Shown here: positions 56,108 to 64,000 of the stretch, in pieces
Layout: the number at the start of each line of letters is the position of its first letter
Numbering within the stretch: position 1 is the first letter of the stretch
Assembly (NCBI RefSeq): GCF_009937995.1
Contig: NZ_AP021881.1
Span: 2,542,001-2,606,000, forward strand
DNA from: Sulfuriferula nivalis
Lineage (GTDB): Bacteria > Pseudomonadota > Gammaproteobacteria > Burkholderiales > Sulfuriferulaceae
Direction of reading: 5' to 3'
Length of the DNA: 64,000 bases
Translations under genes and position numbers: made by a program
The notes under the pieces: model-generated
The model's database searches: none
Seen by the model: only the letters and a program-made list of their open reading frames with translations
What the model was told of the DNA's origin: nothing

Positions 56108-57061
56108 ATGTCTGTATTTACCACCGTCAGCGAAGACCAAGCCCGTGCCTGGTTAGATAACTATCCCATAGGCCAACTCACCGAATTGCGTGGCATCGCG
56201 TCAGGGATAGAAAACACCAACTATTTTCTCAGTACCGATCAAGGCAAGTATGTACTTACTTTGTTTGAAAATCTGACGGCGTCTGAACTGCCTTATTTTT
56301 TGAATCTCATGCATCATCTGGCCAGCCAGAACGTGCCGTGCCCGCTACCTATCGCCAATGCGCAAGGTGAATTGCTCAGCGCCCTGAATGGCAAACCTGC
56401 CAGCATAGTCACACGCTTGACGGGTGCATCACTGACTGCACCCACCACCAGCCAATGCGCTGCTATGGGTGCAACATTGGCACAAATCCACATTGCAGGA
56501 AAAAACTTCCCTATGCAACGTGATAATGAACGCAGTGCAGCATGGTGGAAAGCCACCAGCCCACAATTATTGCCATTTTTAGATGCTGAAGCAGCGCAGC
56601 TATTACAGGCCGAGATTAAATTTCAGGCACTGCACCGCTTGCAAGACCTGCCTCGCGGTGTCATCCATGCAGATTTATTCCGTGACAACGTATTGTTTGA
56701 CGGCGACACGGTATCAGGCGTCATCGACTTTTACTTTGCCTGCAACGACGCATGGCTGTACGACATCGCCATCACCGTCAACGACTGGTGTGTAACTGCT
56801 AATGGCGAACTGGATGAAACGGCTACCATCGCATTTCTACAGGCATATCACCGTGTCCGTCCATTCACCGCGATTGAGCGTGGAGCATGGCCGATCACCC
56901 TGCGCGCTGCTGCACTGCGTTTCTGGGTGTCACGCCTGTACGACCTGCACTTTCCACGCGCAGGCGAAATGACTCACGCCAAAGACCCATCCCATTTCGA
57001 GCGTATTTTACGCAACCGCATACTAACCCAGTCCGCATTACAGCGGATGTGGGTGAGCTAG
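56108..57061 (+). CDS. thrB: Homoserine kinase (ThrB type II, APH fold)
   Basis: 317 aa, the aminoglycoside-phosphotransferase-fold type of homoserine kinase rather than the GHMP type of E. coli. Marks: MSVFTTVSEDQARAWL, ELRGIASGIENTNYFLST, catalytic loop VIHADLFRDNVLFDGD and metal loop GVIDFYFACNDAWLYDIAI. It makes O-phosphohomoserine on the way to threonine. It is eight bases upstream of the membrane protein gene that follows. Confidence 0.93.
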   Translation: MSVFTTVSEDQARAWLDNYPIGQLTELRGIASGIENTNYFLSTDQGKYVLTLFENLTASELPYFLNLMHHLASQNVPCPLPIANAQGELLSALNGKPASIVTRLTGASLTAPTTSQCAAMGATLAQIHIAGKNFPMQRDNERSAAWWKATSPQLLPFLDAEAAQLLQAEIKFQALHRLQDLPRGVIHADLFRDNVLFDGDTVSGVIDFYFACNDAWLYDIAITVNDWCVTANGELDETATIAFLQAYHRVRPFTAIERGAWPITLRAAALRFWVSRLYDLHFPRAGEMTHAKDPSHFERILRNRILTQSALQRMWVS

Positions 57062-57069
57062 GAATCATT

Positions 57070-57783
57070 ATGACCCCACGTACTGTACCCGCCAGCCATG
57101 GCTGGCAATGGATTAAATCCGCATTTAATATATTCAAGAAAAACTATCTGCTGTGGATAGCATTCAGTCTCACCATCATTTTTATCGGTGCGATACTCAT
57201 GACAGTACCCGTCGTAGGCGGGCTTATTTTCACCCTTATATATCCCGCACTCATCGCTGGTTTATTATTAGGTTGCCATACACAACAACAAGGCGAAAAG
57301 CTCGAAATCCGTCACTTGTTTGCAGCGTTTAAAACACATGGCACGCAGCTCATCACAGTTGGCGGCATCTACCTCACCGGTATGCTCATCATTGGCCTCA
57401 TAGTCGGACAGCTCGGAGGCGAAGGCTTAATTCGTGACCTGACCGCAGGCCACTCCAATGCAGAAACTCTGGCACTGCTTGCCAATTACCGCCTGCCCAT
57501 ACTCATCAGCGTCACCCTGCAATTACTGCTGATTTCCACCTACTGGTTCGCCCCTGCACTTATCGTCTTCGGCAACCTCACCCCAGTTCACGCCATGAAA
57601 GCCAGCAGTCTTGCCATCCTCTCAAATGCAGGTGCATTTTTACTCTACGGTTTTAGCCTGTTCGCACTATTTTTCATTGCAACTATTCCCCTCATAGGAC
57701 TCATCGTCATGATACCAGTCGCATTCATCACTTATTACACTGCATTTATGGATGTATTTACTGGCGATACCGATAAGATTTAA
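57070..57783 (+). CDS. BPSS1780-type membrane protein
   Basis: 237 aa from ATG 57070; the open frame begins far upstream inside thrB, but the product only starts making sense at MTPRTVPASHGWQWIKSAFN. Six hydrophobic segments follow (for example LLWIAFSLTIIFIGAILMTV and AFLLYGFSLFALFFIATIPL). The family is widespread in betaproteobacteria and of unknown function. It lies eight bases after thrB. Confidence 0.82.
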   Translation: MTPRTVPASHGWQWIKSAFNIFKKNYLLWIAFSLTIIFIGAILMTVPVVGGLIFTLIYPALIAGLLLGCHTQQQGEKLEIRHLFAAFKTHGTQLITVGGIYLTGMLIIGLIVGQLGGEGLIRDLTAGHSNAETLALLANYRLPILISVTLQLLLISTYWFAPALIVFGNLTPVHAMKASSLAILSNAGAFLLYGFSLFALFFIATIPLIGLIVMIPVAFITYYTAFMDVFTGDTDKI

Positions 57784-58110
57784 AACCAATTACTCTCGCT
57801 ATCAATAATCATCACTCTTCCGCTTTAACTACAGTATGCTTTCATCAACTCAGAACAAACGTTGATGAAAGCACAAAAAAGTACAGCCTATACACCACAA
57901 AAATAATTAACTTTATCTGTCATAAAAAATTACACAAAATTAGCAGCAATATTCAACAATACCCCCTATACAGTTATTGCTGCCCATTAATATTAAGCTT
58001 AGAATCTCACTCAGGCTGTCAAAAGGAAGTGATATTAAACAGCAACACAGAATATAACTGCGCACTAGAATAATTAAAACTCCAAACACTGCTTATAAAG
58101 GTGGGGACGC
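57784..58110. other. Non-coding region with two strong inverted repeats before the GCS-DGC gene
   Basis: About 330 AT-rich bases, no gene. A perfect 13-bp inverted repeat TGCTTTCATCAAC/GTTGATGAAAGCA (57837-57849/57861-57873) has an 11-base loop. A 9-bp inverted repeat GCAGCAATA/TATTGCTGC (57943-57951/57975-57983) has a 23-base spacer. The first is not followed by a T-run in the direction of either neighbour, so it is not a normal terminator; it may be an operator or RNA element. A ribosome-binding site AAAGGTGGGG precedes the next start. Confidence 0.55.
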
Positions 58111-59203
58111 ATGATGAAGCAAACGGAACAAACACTCCTTGAGCAGATGCGCATCACCGAATTCGAAGTAGACCAGCGTAAAGCCTTATTTTTATTCACT
58201 AAGAATGACGTACAAACACTAGTTTCCTACAAGCATCTGATTGAAGAAAACATCGATGAACTGGTAGAAGAGTTTTATCGCATGCAAACCAGTAATGCCG
58301 AAATCGCGCTGTTAATTGGCGATGCCGACACCCTCTCACGGCTACGCAACGCACAACGCACAACGCAGGTATATTATTGATTTATTCAGCGGGAGATACG
58401 ATCTTGAATATGTAAACAACCGCTTGCGCATTGGGCTGGTACATAAGTGCATCGGTGTTGAACCCAAGCTTTACCTTTCCGCGATTTACCTACTAAAAGA
58501 TCTGATACAAAAACTCCTTAGAAAACTATCACCAACTGACACCGAATATCAGGCCGTGGTTGATTCCCTGGACAAACTGATTATGTATGACATCACCCTG
58601 GTGTTTGATACCTATATTCGCAGTCTGGTTTCCGAAATCGAAACGGCCAAAGAAAAATCCGAACACTATGCCCGCAGTCTGGAAGAAAAAGTTCAGGAAC
58701 GAACCCGACAACTGGAAGAAATGTCCCACACAGATCCACTCACTGGATTGCTCAATGTACGCCATTTCGAAAACATTATTACTACTGCTTTATACAGTGC
58801 ACAGCGACGCTCGGAACCAGTCACGCTGATTTATATAGATATCGATGACTTCAAAACAATTAACGATATGTACGGACATCAACGTGGTGATGAAGTTTTA
58901 CGTCTCGTTGCCAATGCGATTAAAAGTGTAGCGCGGGCTGAAGATATCACCGTACGTTATGGCGGTGATGAGTTTTGCATGCTGCTATCCAACCTGCGGG
59001 CAGAACAGGCACAAGAACTGATCATTAGTCGCCTTGAACATACCATGACCAAAACACTGGAGCATGTTTCGCTCAGTATAGGTATCGCACAGACAGGACC
59101 CGAAGCGTATATCGATGCATTCACATTAATTAATTTAGCTGATAAAAATATGTACTCCACCAAAGCATCACATAAAACTGACAAACAAGAACCCAAATTG
59201 TAA
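58111..59203 (+). pseudogene. Globin-coupled diguanylate cyclase, frameshifted by a 7-bp tandem duplication
   Basis: The N-terminal frame (58111-58380) holds the first half of a globin-coupled sensor domain and stops early. The rest continues in another frame to 59203. At 58353-58366 the heptamer ACAACGC occurs twice in a row; deleting one copy (7 bases) joins the frames exactly as NAQR-RYIIDLFSGRYDLEY and gives a 361-residue protein. The second part contains the proximal-His segment GLVHKCIGVEPKLYL, a coiled coil (EEKVQERTRQLEEMSHTDPL) and an intact cyclase site RYGGDEFCMLL. The ancestral enzyme would make c-di-GMP in response to oxygen. As sequenced, one continuous product is not made; ribosomal slippage or strain variation cannot be excluded. 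Confidence 0.88.
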
Positions 59204-59291
59204 AAGTATTAAGTGCGTCAAATATGACCTAACAATATCAATATCTTAGATAAAAATTTTCACCAAACATGTGATTCTATTTAAAGGCACT

Positions 59292-60479
59292 ATGATGGCA
59301 ACTTACGAATATGGCATTACAGATTTCCAATACATAGCTGCAGGGGCTGCCATACTGGCAAGTGGTGGAGGTGGCAGCTATAACGATGCAGTCCAGGTCA
59401 TTACAGAGCTGGCTGATAGCGGCTGGAGTAATACAGTTCTGGTTAAGGACTATGACGGTGTATCCAATTGTTCTGTACTCGCATTAATGGGCTCCCCAGA
59501 TGCAGCTGACACACTGACACTGGCTGATGTAGTTTATTCTATTACAAACACGATTACTGCCTATCAAGCCATGACCGGATTTACATTAGGCTGTGTTATC
59601 CCAGTAGAAATTGGCCCAATAAATTCCATTGTCCCACTCATAGCCGCAGCCATCTCCAACAATGCCCTCTGGGTTGTAAATGGCGATGGTGCTGGGCGCG
59701 CTGTACCTGAATTACCTCAGACAACTTATAGCGGCAGCGCTACACTCGCAGTCAGTCCATGCATACTGGCCAACGATGCCAAGATAGCGGCAACATTAGA
59801 ATCCGCCCTGCTAAATTCAACCACTGCTGCGCAGGCTGAATCACTGGCTGGTGGCATCGTTTCTGCATTTGGTAATTTTTCGGGTATTACCCTTTGGCCA
59901 TCCAATGCAACTAACAACTACGCATTAACTGGCAACTACATTTCGGGCACCTTAACCCAGGCATGGGCACTCGGTGAATTCCTGTTAAATTCCCCAACAC
60001 CCCCTGCCACCAATGCAGTAACGACACAAATTACGCAAATAACTGAACGTGCTGCAACCGCTATCGCCACCAATTTTTACATCACGTCCATCACCCAATC
60101 CACTACAACGGGCTCACTAGATACTGGCATCATCCGACTGGACAATACGCCCAACCCCAATAACAGCACGGCAACCTATACCATTTACAACCTGAATGAA
60201 AATCTGATCATGTATTCGAGCCTGAGCAATACGCCCAGCATCATTGCGCCAGACTCCATTTGCTACTATTCCGAAAGCACAGGTCTGGGCTTCTCCAATG
60301 CTACCGATGACTTAGCTATCTATTTTGATACAAATACTGGTCAAAGCACGGGTAAAACAGTTAGTATCATCAAAATTGATGCTGCATCGCAGCTGTATGA
60401 TGCAGCAGGTGTGATAACTTCATTCGCGACTCTGCTGCATAATCTTGGTTATGCTGGTGCTATGCCTTACCCTGCCTAA
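59292..60479 (+). CDS. DUF917 domain protein
   Basis: 395 aa from ATG 59292; a tandem ATG at 59295 has better spacing from AAAGG, and the longer frame seven codons upstream is unlikely. The N-terminus contains YIAAGAAILASGGGGSYNDA, the Gly-rich motif of the DUF917 family, with ALMGSPDAAD and TLGCVIPVEIGPINSIVPLI further on. The family is related to hydantoinase-type subunits and includes thiohydantoin desulfurases, but the function of this member is unknown. The usual partner hydantoinase genes are absent. It ends four bases before the PAS-GGDEF-EAL gene, so the two are probably cotranscribed. Confidence 0.8.
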   Translation: MMATYEYGITDFQYIAAGAAILASGGGGSYNDAVQVITELADSGWSNTVLVKDYDGVSNCSVLALMGSPDAADTLTLADVVYSITNTITAYQAMTGFTLGCVIPVEIGPINSIVPLIAAAISNNALWVVNGDGAGRAVPELPQTTYSGSATLAVSPCILANDAKIAATLESALLNSTTAAQAESLAGGIVSAFGNFSGITLWPSNATNNYALTGNYISGTLTQAWALGEFLLNSPTPPATNAVTTQITQITERAATAIATNFYITSITQSTTTGSLDTGIIRLDNTPNPNNSTATYTIYNLNENLIMYSSLSNTPSIIAPDSICYYSESTGLGFSNATDDLAIYFDTNTGQSTGKTVSIIKIDAASQLYDAAGVITSFATLLHNLGYAGAMPYPA

Positions 60480-60483
60480 AAAC

Positions 60484-61416
60484 ATGACAGAAAATGACAT
60501 CGACAAAGATAGACTTGAACTTGCTTTAGAGGCAGCAGGGCTAGACCTTTGGGAAAACAATCTGGTTACTGGTGAAGTTACTCGTAAAGCGATGAAGACC
60601 TTTGCCGAGCTAGGCTACACCGAAACTGAAACAGCCTCACTAGTCGATGATATGTTCGCTATTGTTCATCCCGACGACGTCTCCATTATCAAAAACACCG
60701 TTAGCGAATATCTGGCAGGTGCCACTTCACAATATCGGTGTGAATTCAGATTACGCAGTAAGAAAAATGACGCATGGGTATGGTATGCAAACTATGGTCG
60801 CAGCATGGATTGCAACGGCCAAGGTCAACGCTTTATCGGTGTCACTTTTAATATTGATGATAGAAAATGCAAAGAAGAATTGCTCGCCACCCGTGAACTG
60901 GAGTGGCGCACGCTAGTTGAAAACTCCCCCAATACCATCTCGCGTTATGATCAGGACTGCCGACGAATCTATGCCAACCCAGCCTTTTGTGCCATTTCTG
61001 AAGGTGGTAAAGCTGCATTATTGGGTAAGGCGCCTACAGAACACCCTGGTGGTGAAAATATGGCGCAGTATGAAGAAAAAATCCGCTCGGTCTTTGCAAC
61101 GGGAGAAAATGTTGAATTTGAGTTGAACTGGACAGGCAAGAATCAACAAGAGTTTTGTAGCCATATCCGCCTGACTGCAGAATATGATCTGAATGGTGTG
61201 GTTACTACTGTTTTAGCCGTGGGACACGACATTTCAGAACTCAATGCACAACGTCAAAAAATACGTGAAATAGCCTTCTATGACCCGCTTACCCAACTTC
61301 CCAATCGACGTTTTTTCATGGATAGACTCCAGCATGCGCTAACTTGCTGTCAAAAAAGCGGTCGACAGGGTGCACTGCTGTTTAAAGTGGACCCCGATTT
61401 CTGGACAATGAATTAA
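60484..61416 (+). pseudogene. PAS-PAS-GGDEF-EAL protein, 5' part, interrupted by IS3-family element
   Basis: ATG 60484, four bases after the DUF917 stop. Two PAS domains (about 8-125, with YRCEFRLRSKKNDAWVWYAN; and about 140-265, with VENSPNTISRYDQDCRRIYA) lead into the start of a GGDEF domain (REIAFYDPLTQLPNRRFFMD). At 61383 the sequence runs into the insertion element, adding a foreign tail (KVDPDFWTMN) and a stop. Joining base 61382 to 62737 (dropping the IS and one GTT) restores one frame: GALLF then IDLDNFKNIND. The full gene would encode 702 residues. Confidence 0.9.
61380..61382. repeat. IS target-site duplication, left copy (GTT)
   Basis: GTT directly before the IS end; the same GTT follows the other end (62734-62736). 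Removing one copy with the IS regenerates the reading frame of the interrupted gene. Confidence 0.85.
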
Positions 61417-61447
61417 GATGGTAACCTGCTGTAAAAAGGAGCGGGTT

Positions 61448-61741
61448 GTGAGTGAAACAAATCGTAAGCATTTTTCGGGTGAGTTTAAAGCCAAGGTTGC
61501 AGTGGAAGCGATTCGTGGTGTCAAGACGGTTAACGAAATAGGTCAGGAATTTGGCGTGCATCCGACCCAGGTTGGATTGTGGAAGAAAGAGTTGCAAGAA
61601 CAAGCTGCTGGCTTGTTTAATGCCAAACGCGGCCCGAAGCCAGTGGATCTCTCTGCTAGTCCAGAGCGACTGTATTCCGAGATTGGCAGACTCAAAATGG
61701 AATTGGACTGGCTTAAAAAAAAGTCCGGGATCAACCCATAG
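61448..61741 (+). CDS. IS3-family transposase OrfA
   Basis: 97 aa from GTG 61448, with an AAGGAG site six bases upstream; the open frame starts ten codons earlier. Contains an HTH of the transposase_8 type (HFSGEFKAKVAVEAIRGVKT; QEFGVHPTQVGLWKKELQEQ) and a C-terminal leucine-zipper-like stretch (LYSEIGRLKMELDWLKKKSG). Near its end an A8G run (61715-61723) matches the AAAAAAAG slippery type used for -1 frameshifting to produce OrfAB. Confidence 0.88.
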   Translation: MSETNRKHFSGEFKAKVAVEAIRGVKTVNEIGQEFGVHPTQVGLWKKELQEQAAGLFNAKRGPKPVDLSASPERLYSEIGRLKMELDWLKKKSGINP

Positions 61742-62694
61742 CACTGCGCAAGCAGTGGATTAGCCAATGCACATCTTTAGCACTCAGTCAGCAGTGTGCA
61801 TTGGCGGGTGTGGCGCGATCCAGCGTTTATGCGCCCAGATTGATCAAAGCCACTGACGAACAAGAATTGGCATTGCTGACGTTGATAGACACAGAATACA
61901 CACGGCATCCATTTTATGGCAGCCGCAAGATTAGGCATTACCTGAGTAGCATAGGACACCACATCAATCGCAAACGAGTGCAACGATTAATGCGCACACT
62001 GGGGTTAGCTGGCATGGCGCCAGGACCGAACACCAGTCGTGCGCACCCGCAGCATAAGATTTATCCTTACCTGCTCAGAGGTGTCGCAGTGACCCGTCCC
62101 AATCAGGTGTGGAGTACGGATATCACTTACCTGCGCCTGCCACGAGGATTCGTGTATTTGGTGGCAGTGATAGATTGGTACTCGCGCAAAGTGCTGGCAT
62201 GGCGATTATCGAATACGATGGACAGTGGCTTCTGTGTGGACTGTCTGGAACAGGCACTACAGTCGCACGGCATACCTGAGTTATTTAACACTGATCAGGG
62301 CAGTCAGTTCACCAGTGACGCGTTTACGGGTGCACTCAAGGAAAACGGCATTACGATTAGCATGGATGGTCGCGGACGGGCATTGGATAACATCTTTGTG
62401 GAACGGCTCTGGCGTAGCGTCAAGCACGAAGACGTATATTTGAAAGGCTATGCTACATTACCAGCACTGCTGCTAGGATTGACGGAATACTTTGTGTTTT
62501 ATAACGCTGAACGTATCCATCAGTCACTGGGTTATAAAACACCAGACGAGGTTTATCGAACAGCCAGTGGCGGTGGTGCCAGCATCGTGGACAAGTTCAC
62601 TACGTCAGGAAAAGCGTTGTTAGAAAAAGATCGAAAACCAGAAACAAAACCGGGGCAGCGCCGTGCAGCTGCATATGAAAGGTTACCCTCTTAA
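61718..62694 (+). CDS. IS3-family transposase OrfB (DDE integrase core), expressed by -1 frameshift
   Basis: Frame -1 relative to OrfA, open from the A-run near 61718 (KVRDQPIALRKQWIS and on) to 62694; a TTG at 61801 gives a 297-residue minimum. HTH_21 region (RHPFYGSRKIRHYLSSIG), then the rve catalytic core with first Asp in VWSTDITYLRLPR, second Asp in LFNTDQGSQFTSDAF and Glu in NIFVERLWRSVKHEDVY (DDE). The tail AERIHQSLGYKTPDEVY is typical. The OrfAB fusion is the active transposase. Confidence 0.9.
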
Positions 62695-62733
62695 ACTCGA
62701 CGTATTATTGTCTTGACGGAGGGGTCCACTTTA

Positions 62734-62736
62734 GTT
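62734..62736. repeat. IS target-site duplication, right copy (GTT)
   Basis: GTT directly after the IS right end, matching 61380-61382. Confidence 0.85.
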
Positions 62737-63946
62737 CATAGATCTAGATAATTTCAAAAACATTAATGACACCCTAGGTCACGACACTGGCGACTTGTTA
62801 TTACAATTGGTCGGCCAACGACTAGTACACAGCGTACGTAAAAACGATTCTGTTGCCCGCATGGGTGGCGATGAATTCGTCATCATCATGGAAGATTTAA
62901 GTGAATGCCCTCACGAAGCCATTAATCAAGTTGAAGTCTTTACACAAAAAATACTGACTATCCTCAATCAACCCTATCAGCTACTCAGCAATACTCGCCA
63001 TAGCACCCCTAGCATAGGCGTCACTATGATCTCTAACCACAAACTCACTATTGATGAATTGATGAAACGGGCAGATATTGCCATGTACTCCGCTAAAAAA
63101 GCAGGGCGTAATAACATACGCTTCTTCGATCCAGACATGCAAGCCGCAGTTGAGCAACGATCAACCATGGAAGTATGTCTAAATCACGCTTTAGCTCAAC
63201 AGCAATTCATGCTTTATTATCAGCCGCAGGTAAACAATGATGGTGTGATAGTAGGTGCAGAGGCTTTGCTACGTTGGCTACATCCAGTCAATGGCATCAT
63301 TAATCCAGCCGATTTTATACCGATTGCCGAAGAAACCGGCCTCATCATTCCTATCGGTCTATGGGTACTCGAAACCGCGTGCCATCAACTGAAACTATGG
63401 GAATCAGATACAGCTAAAACCGCCCTGCACCTTGCAATTAATGTTAGCTCACGCCAATTCCAACACCCTGATTTTGTCGAACAAGTGACTACTGTTATCT
63501 ACAAATCCGGCATTAATCCAACCCAACTCAAACTAGAGCTGACCGAAAGTATGGTCATAGGCAACATCAATGAGATTATCAACAAAATGCAGGCACTCAA
63601 AAAGCTGGGAGTGAAATTTTCTATGGATGATTTTGGTACTGGCCATTCTTCCCTGTCCAGCTTGAAAAAATTGCCACTGGATCAGCTTAAAATTGACCAG
63701 AGTTTTGTGCACGATATTGCCAGCGACCATGACAGTGCGATTATTGTACAAACCATCATCGCCATGGCCAGCAATCTCGGTATGGATGTCATTGCTGAAG
63801 GCGTGGAAACCGAAGAACAAAGAAACTTTCTTAATGAACACCATTGCCTGAATTTTCAGGGTTACCTGTTTGGCAAACCAGTACCTGTAGATCAGTTTGA
63901 GCAGATACTAAAACACAATCCTGATCTAACAAGCATGAACATCTAA
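62737..63946 (+). pseudogene. PAS-PAS-GGDEF-EAL protein, 3' part after the IS
   Basis: Continuation of the interrupted gene: rest of the GGDEF domain (IDLDNFKNINDTLGHDTGDL; ARMGGDEFVIIMEDL) and a complete EAL phosphodiesterase domain (YYQPQVNNDGVIVGAEALLR; DDFGTGHSSLSSLKKLPLDQ; AEGVETEEQRNFLNEHHCLN). The key EAL residues and the GGDEF motif are present, so before the insertion it could have been a bifunctional or EAL-active c-di-GMP enzyme. A TTG at 62795 is the nearest possible internal start, so a truncated EAL protein may be made at a low level. Confidence 0.9.
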
Positions 63947-64000
63947 AAAGACATGCTAGCAATGCCCCAGCAAATAACAGCAGTCAATAAAGCACAATAT
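63947..64000. other. Right-edge non-coding sequence
   Basis: Fifty-four bases after the EAL gene, AT-rich, with no terminator or gene recognisable before the window ends. Confidence 0.4.

Larger units (their letters stand above)
61383..62733 (+). mobile_element. Complete IS3-family insertion sequence (1351 bp)
   Basis: Perfect 13-bp outer inverted repeats TAAAGTGGACCCC (61383-61395) and GGGGTCCACTTTA (62721-62733), with imperfect similarity continuing inward (TCTGGACA / TCAAGACA). It carries the two overlapping IS3-type frames orfA and orfB and is flanked by a GTT duplication. All parts look intact, so it could still be active. It inserted into the GGDEF-coding region of a c-di-GMP gene. Confidence 0.92.

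Noticed and set aside
57917-57927. Pho-box half site CTGTCATAAAA before the globin cyclase
   Set aside because: The second half of the box does not match, so it is likely chance in an AT-rich region.

Overview
The window reads as the chromosome of a betaproteobacterium, most likely of the Nitrosomonadales/Methylophilales kind. This rests on gene order and family content: pilF-rodZ-ispG-hisS-yfgM-bamB-der, a YaeQ protein, the CobD/CbiB-like family, the Gcr-type 'site-specific recombinase', a fused SpmA/SpmB, DUF2782 next to polA and thrB, and a BPSS1780-type membrane protein. No rRNA, tRNA, CRISPR or prophage genes were seen. The species cannot be fixed from the sequence alone.

Layout. 1-8.5 kb: a plus-strand housekeeping run covering type IV pilus assembly, cell shape, isoprenoid synthesis, His-tRNA charging, outer-membrane assembly and ribosome GTPase, then an NfeD/SPFH pair. 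8.5-21.4 kb: a 13-repeat Sel1 protein, a secreted transglutaminase-like protein, a second SPFH protein, an overlapping MBL hydrolase/secretin-like pair, and a string of membrane and enzyme genes (CobD-like, SpmAB, ppx, cytochrome b561, yaeQ, cytochrome c). 21.5-26.2 kb: Gcr-type membrane protein, FmdB zinc ribbon, DUF502, aspS. 26.2-28.3 kb: a small accessory island after the aspS terminator. It has an HNH endonuclease gene and a small secreted-protein gene separated by a well-formed integron attC site, bracketed by imperfect AT-rich direct repeats, then a third orphan gene. 28.3-35.2 kb: OprB-type porin, ArsR regulator, gpmI-envC-ctpA-thiF/moeB operon. 35.2-44.9 kb: an apparent phosphate-ester locus with two secreted phosphatases, a QseBC-like two-component system, a TonB-dependent receptor and its own ExbB/ExbD/TonB. 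Pho-box-like sequences lie between the divergent metallophosphatase and receptor genes, and a 140-bp MITE sits upstream of the other phosphatase. 44.9-52.2 kb: slmA, leuA, pssA, ilvC, ilvN, ilvB and an M48 lipoprotein protease, all minus strand. 52.2-57.8 kb: polA, divergent LOG-family gene, DUF2782, thrB, BPSS1780-type protein. 57.8-64 kb: a cyclic-di-GMP region.

The two most informative regions are accessory. In the 26-28 kb island, both ends of two gene cassettes can be matched: each inverse core after a gene complements the core before that gene (one exactly, one with a single mismatch). That is the signature of an integrase-less attC cluster. In the 58-64 kb region both c-di-GMP genes are broken. 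A globin-coupled diguanylate cyclase is frameshifted by a perfect 7-bp tandem duplication, and a PAS-PAS-GGDEF-EAL gene is split by a complete 1351-bp IS3-family element with a 3-bp target duplication. In both cases removing the extra DNA restores a full reading frame, so the lesions look recent. A DUF917 gene lies intact between them.
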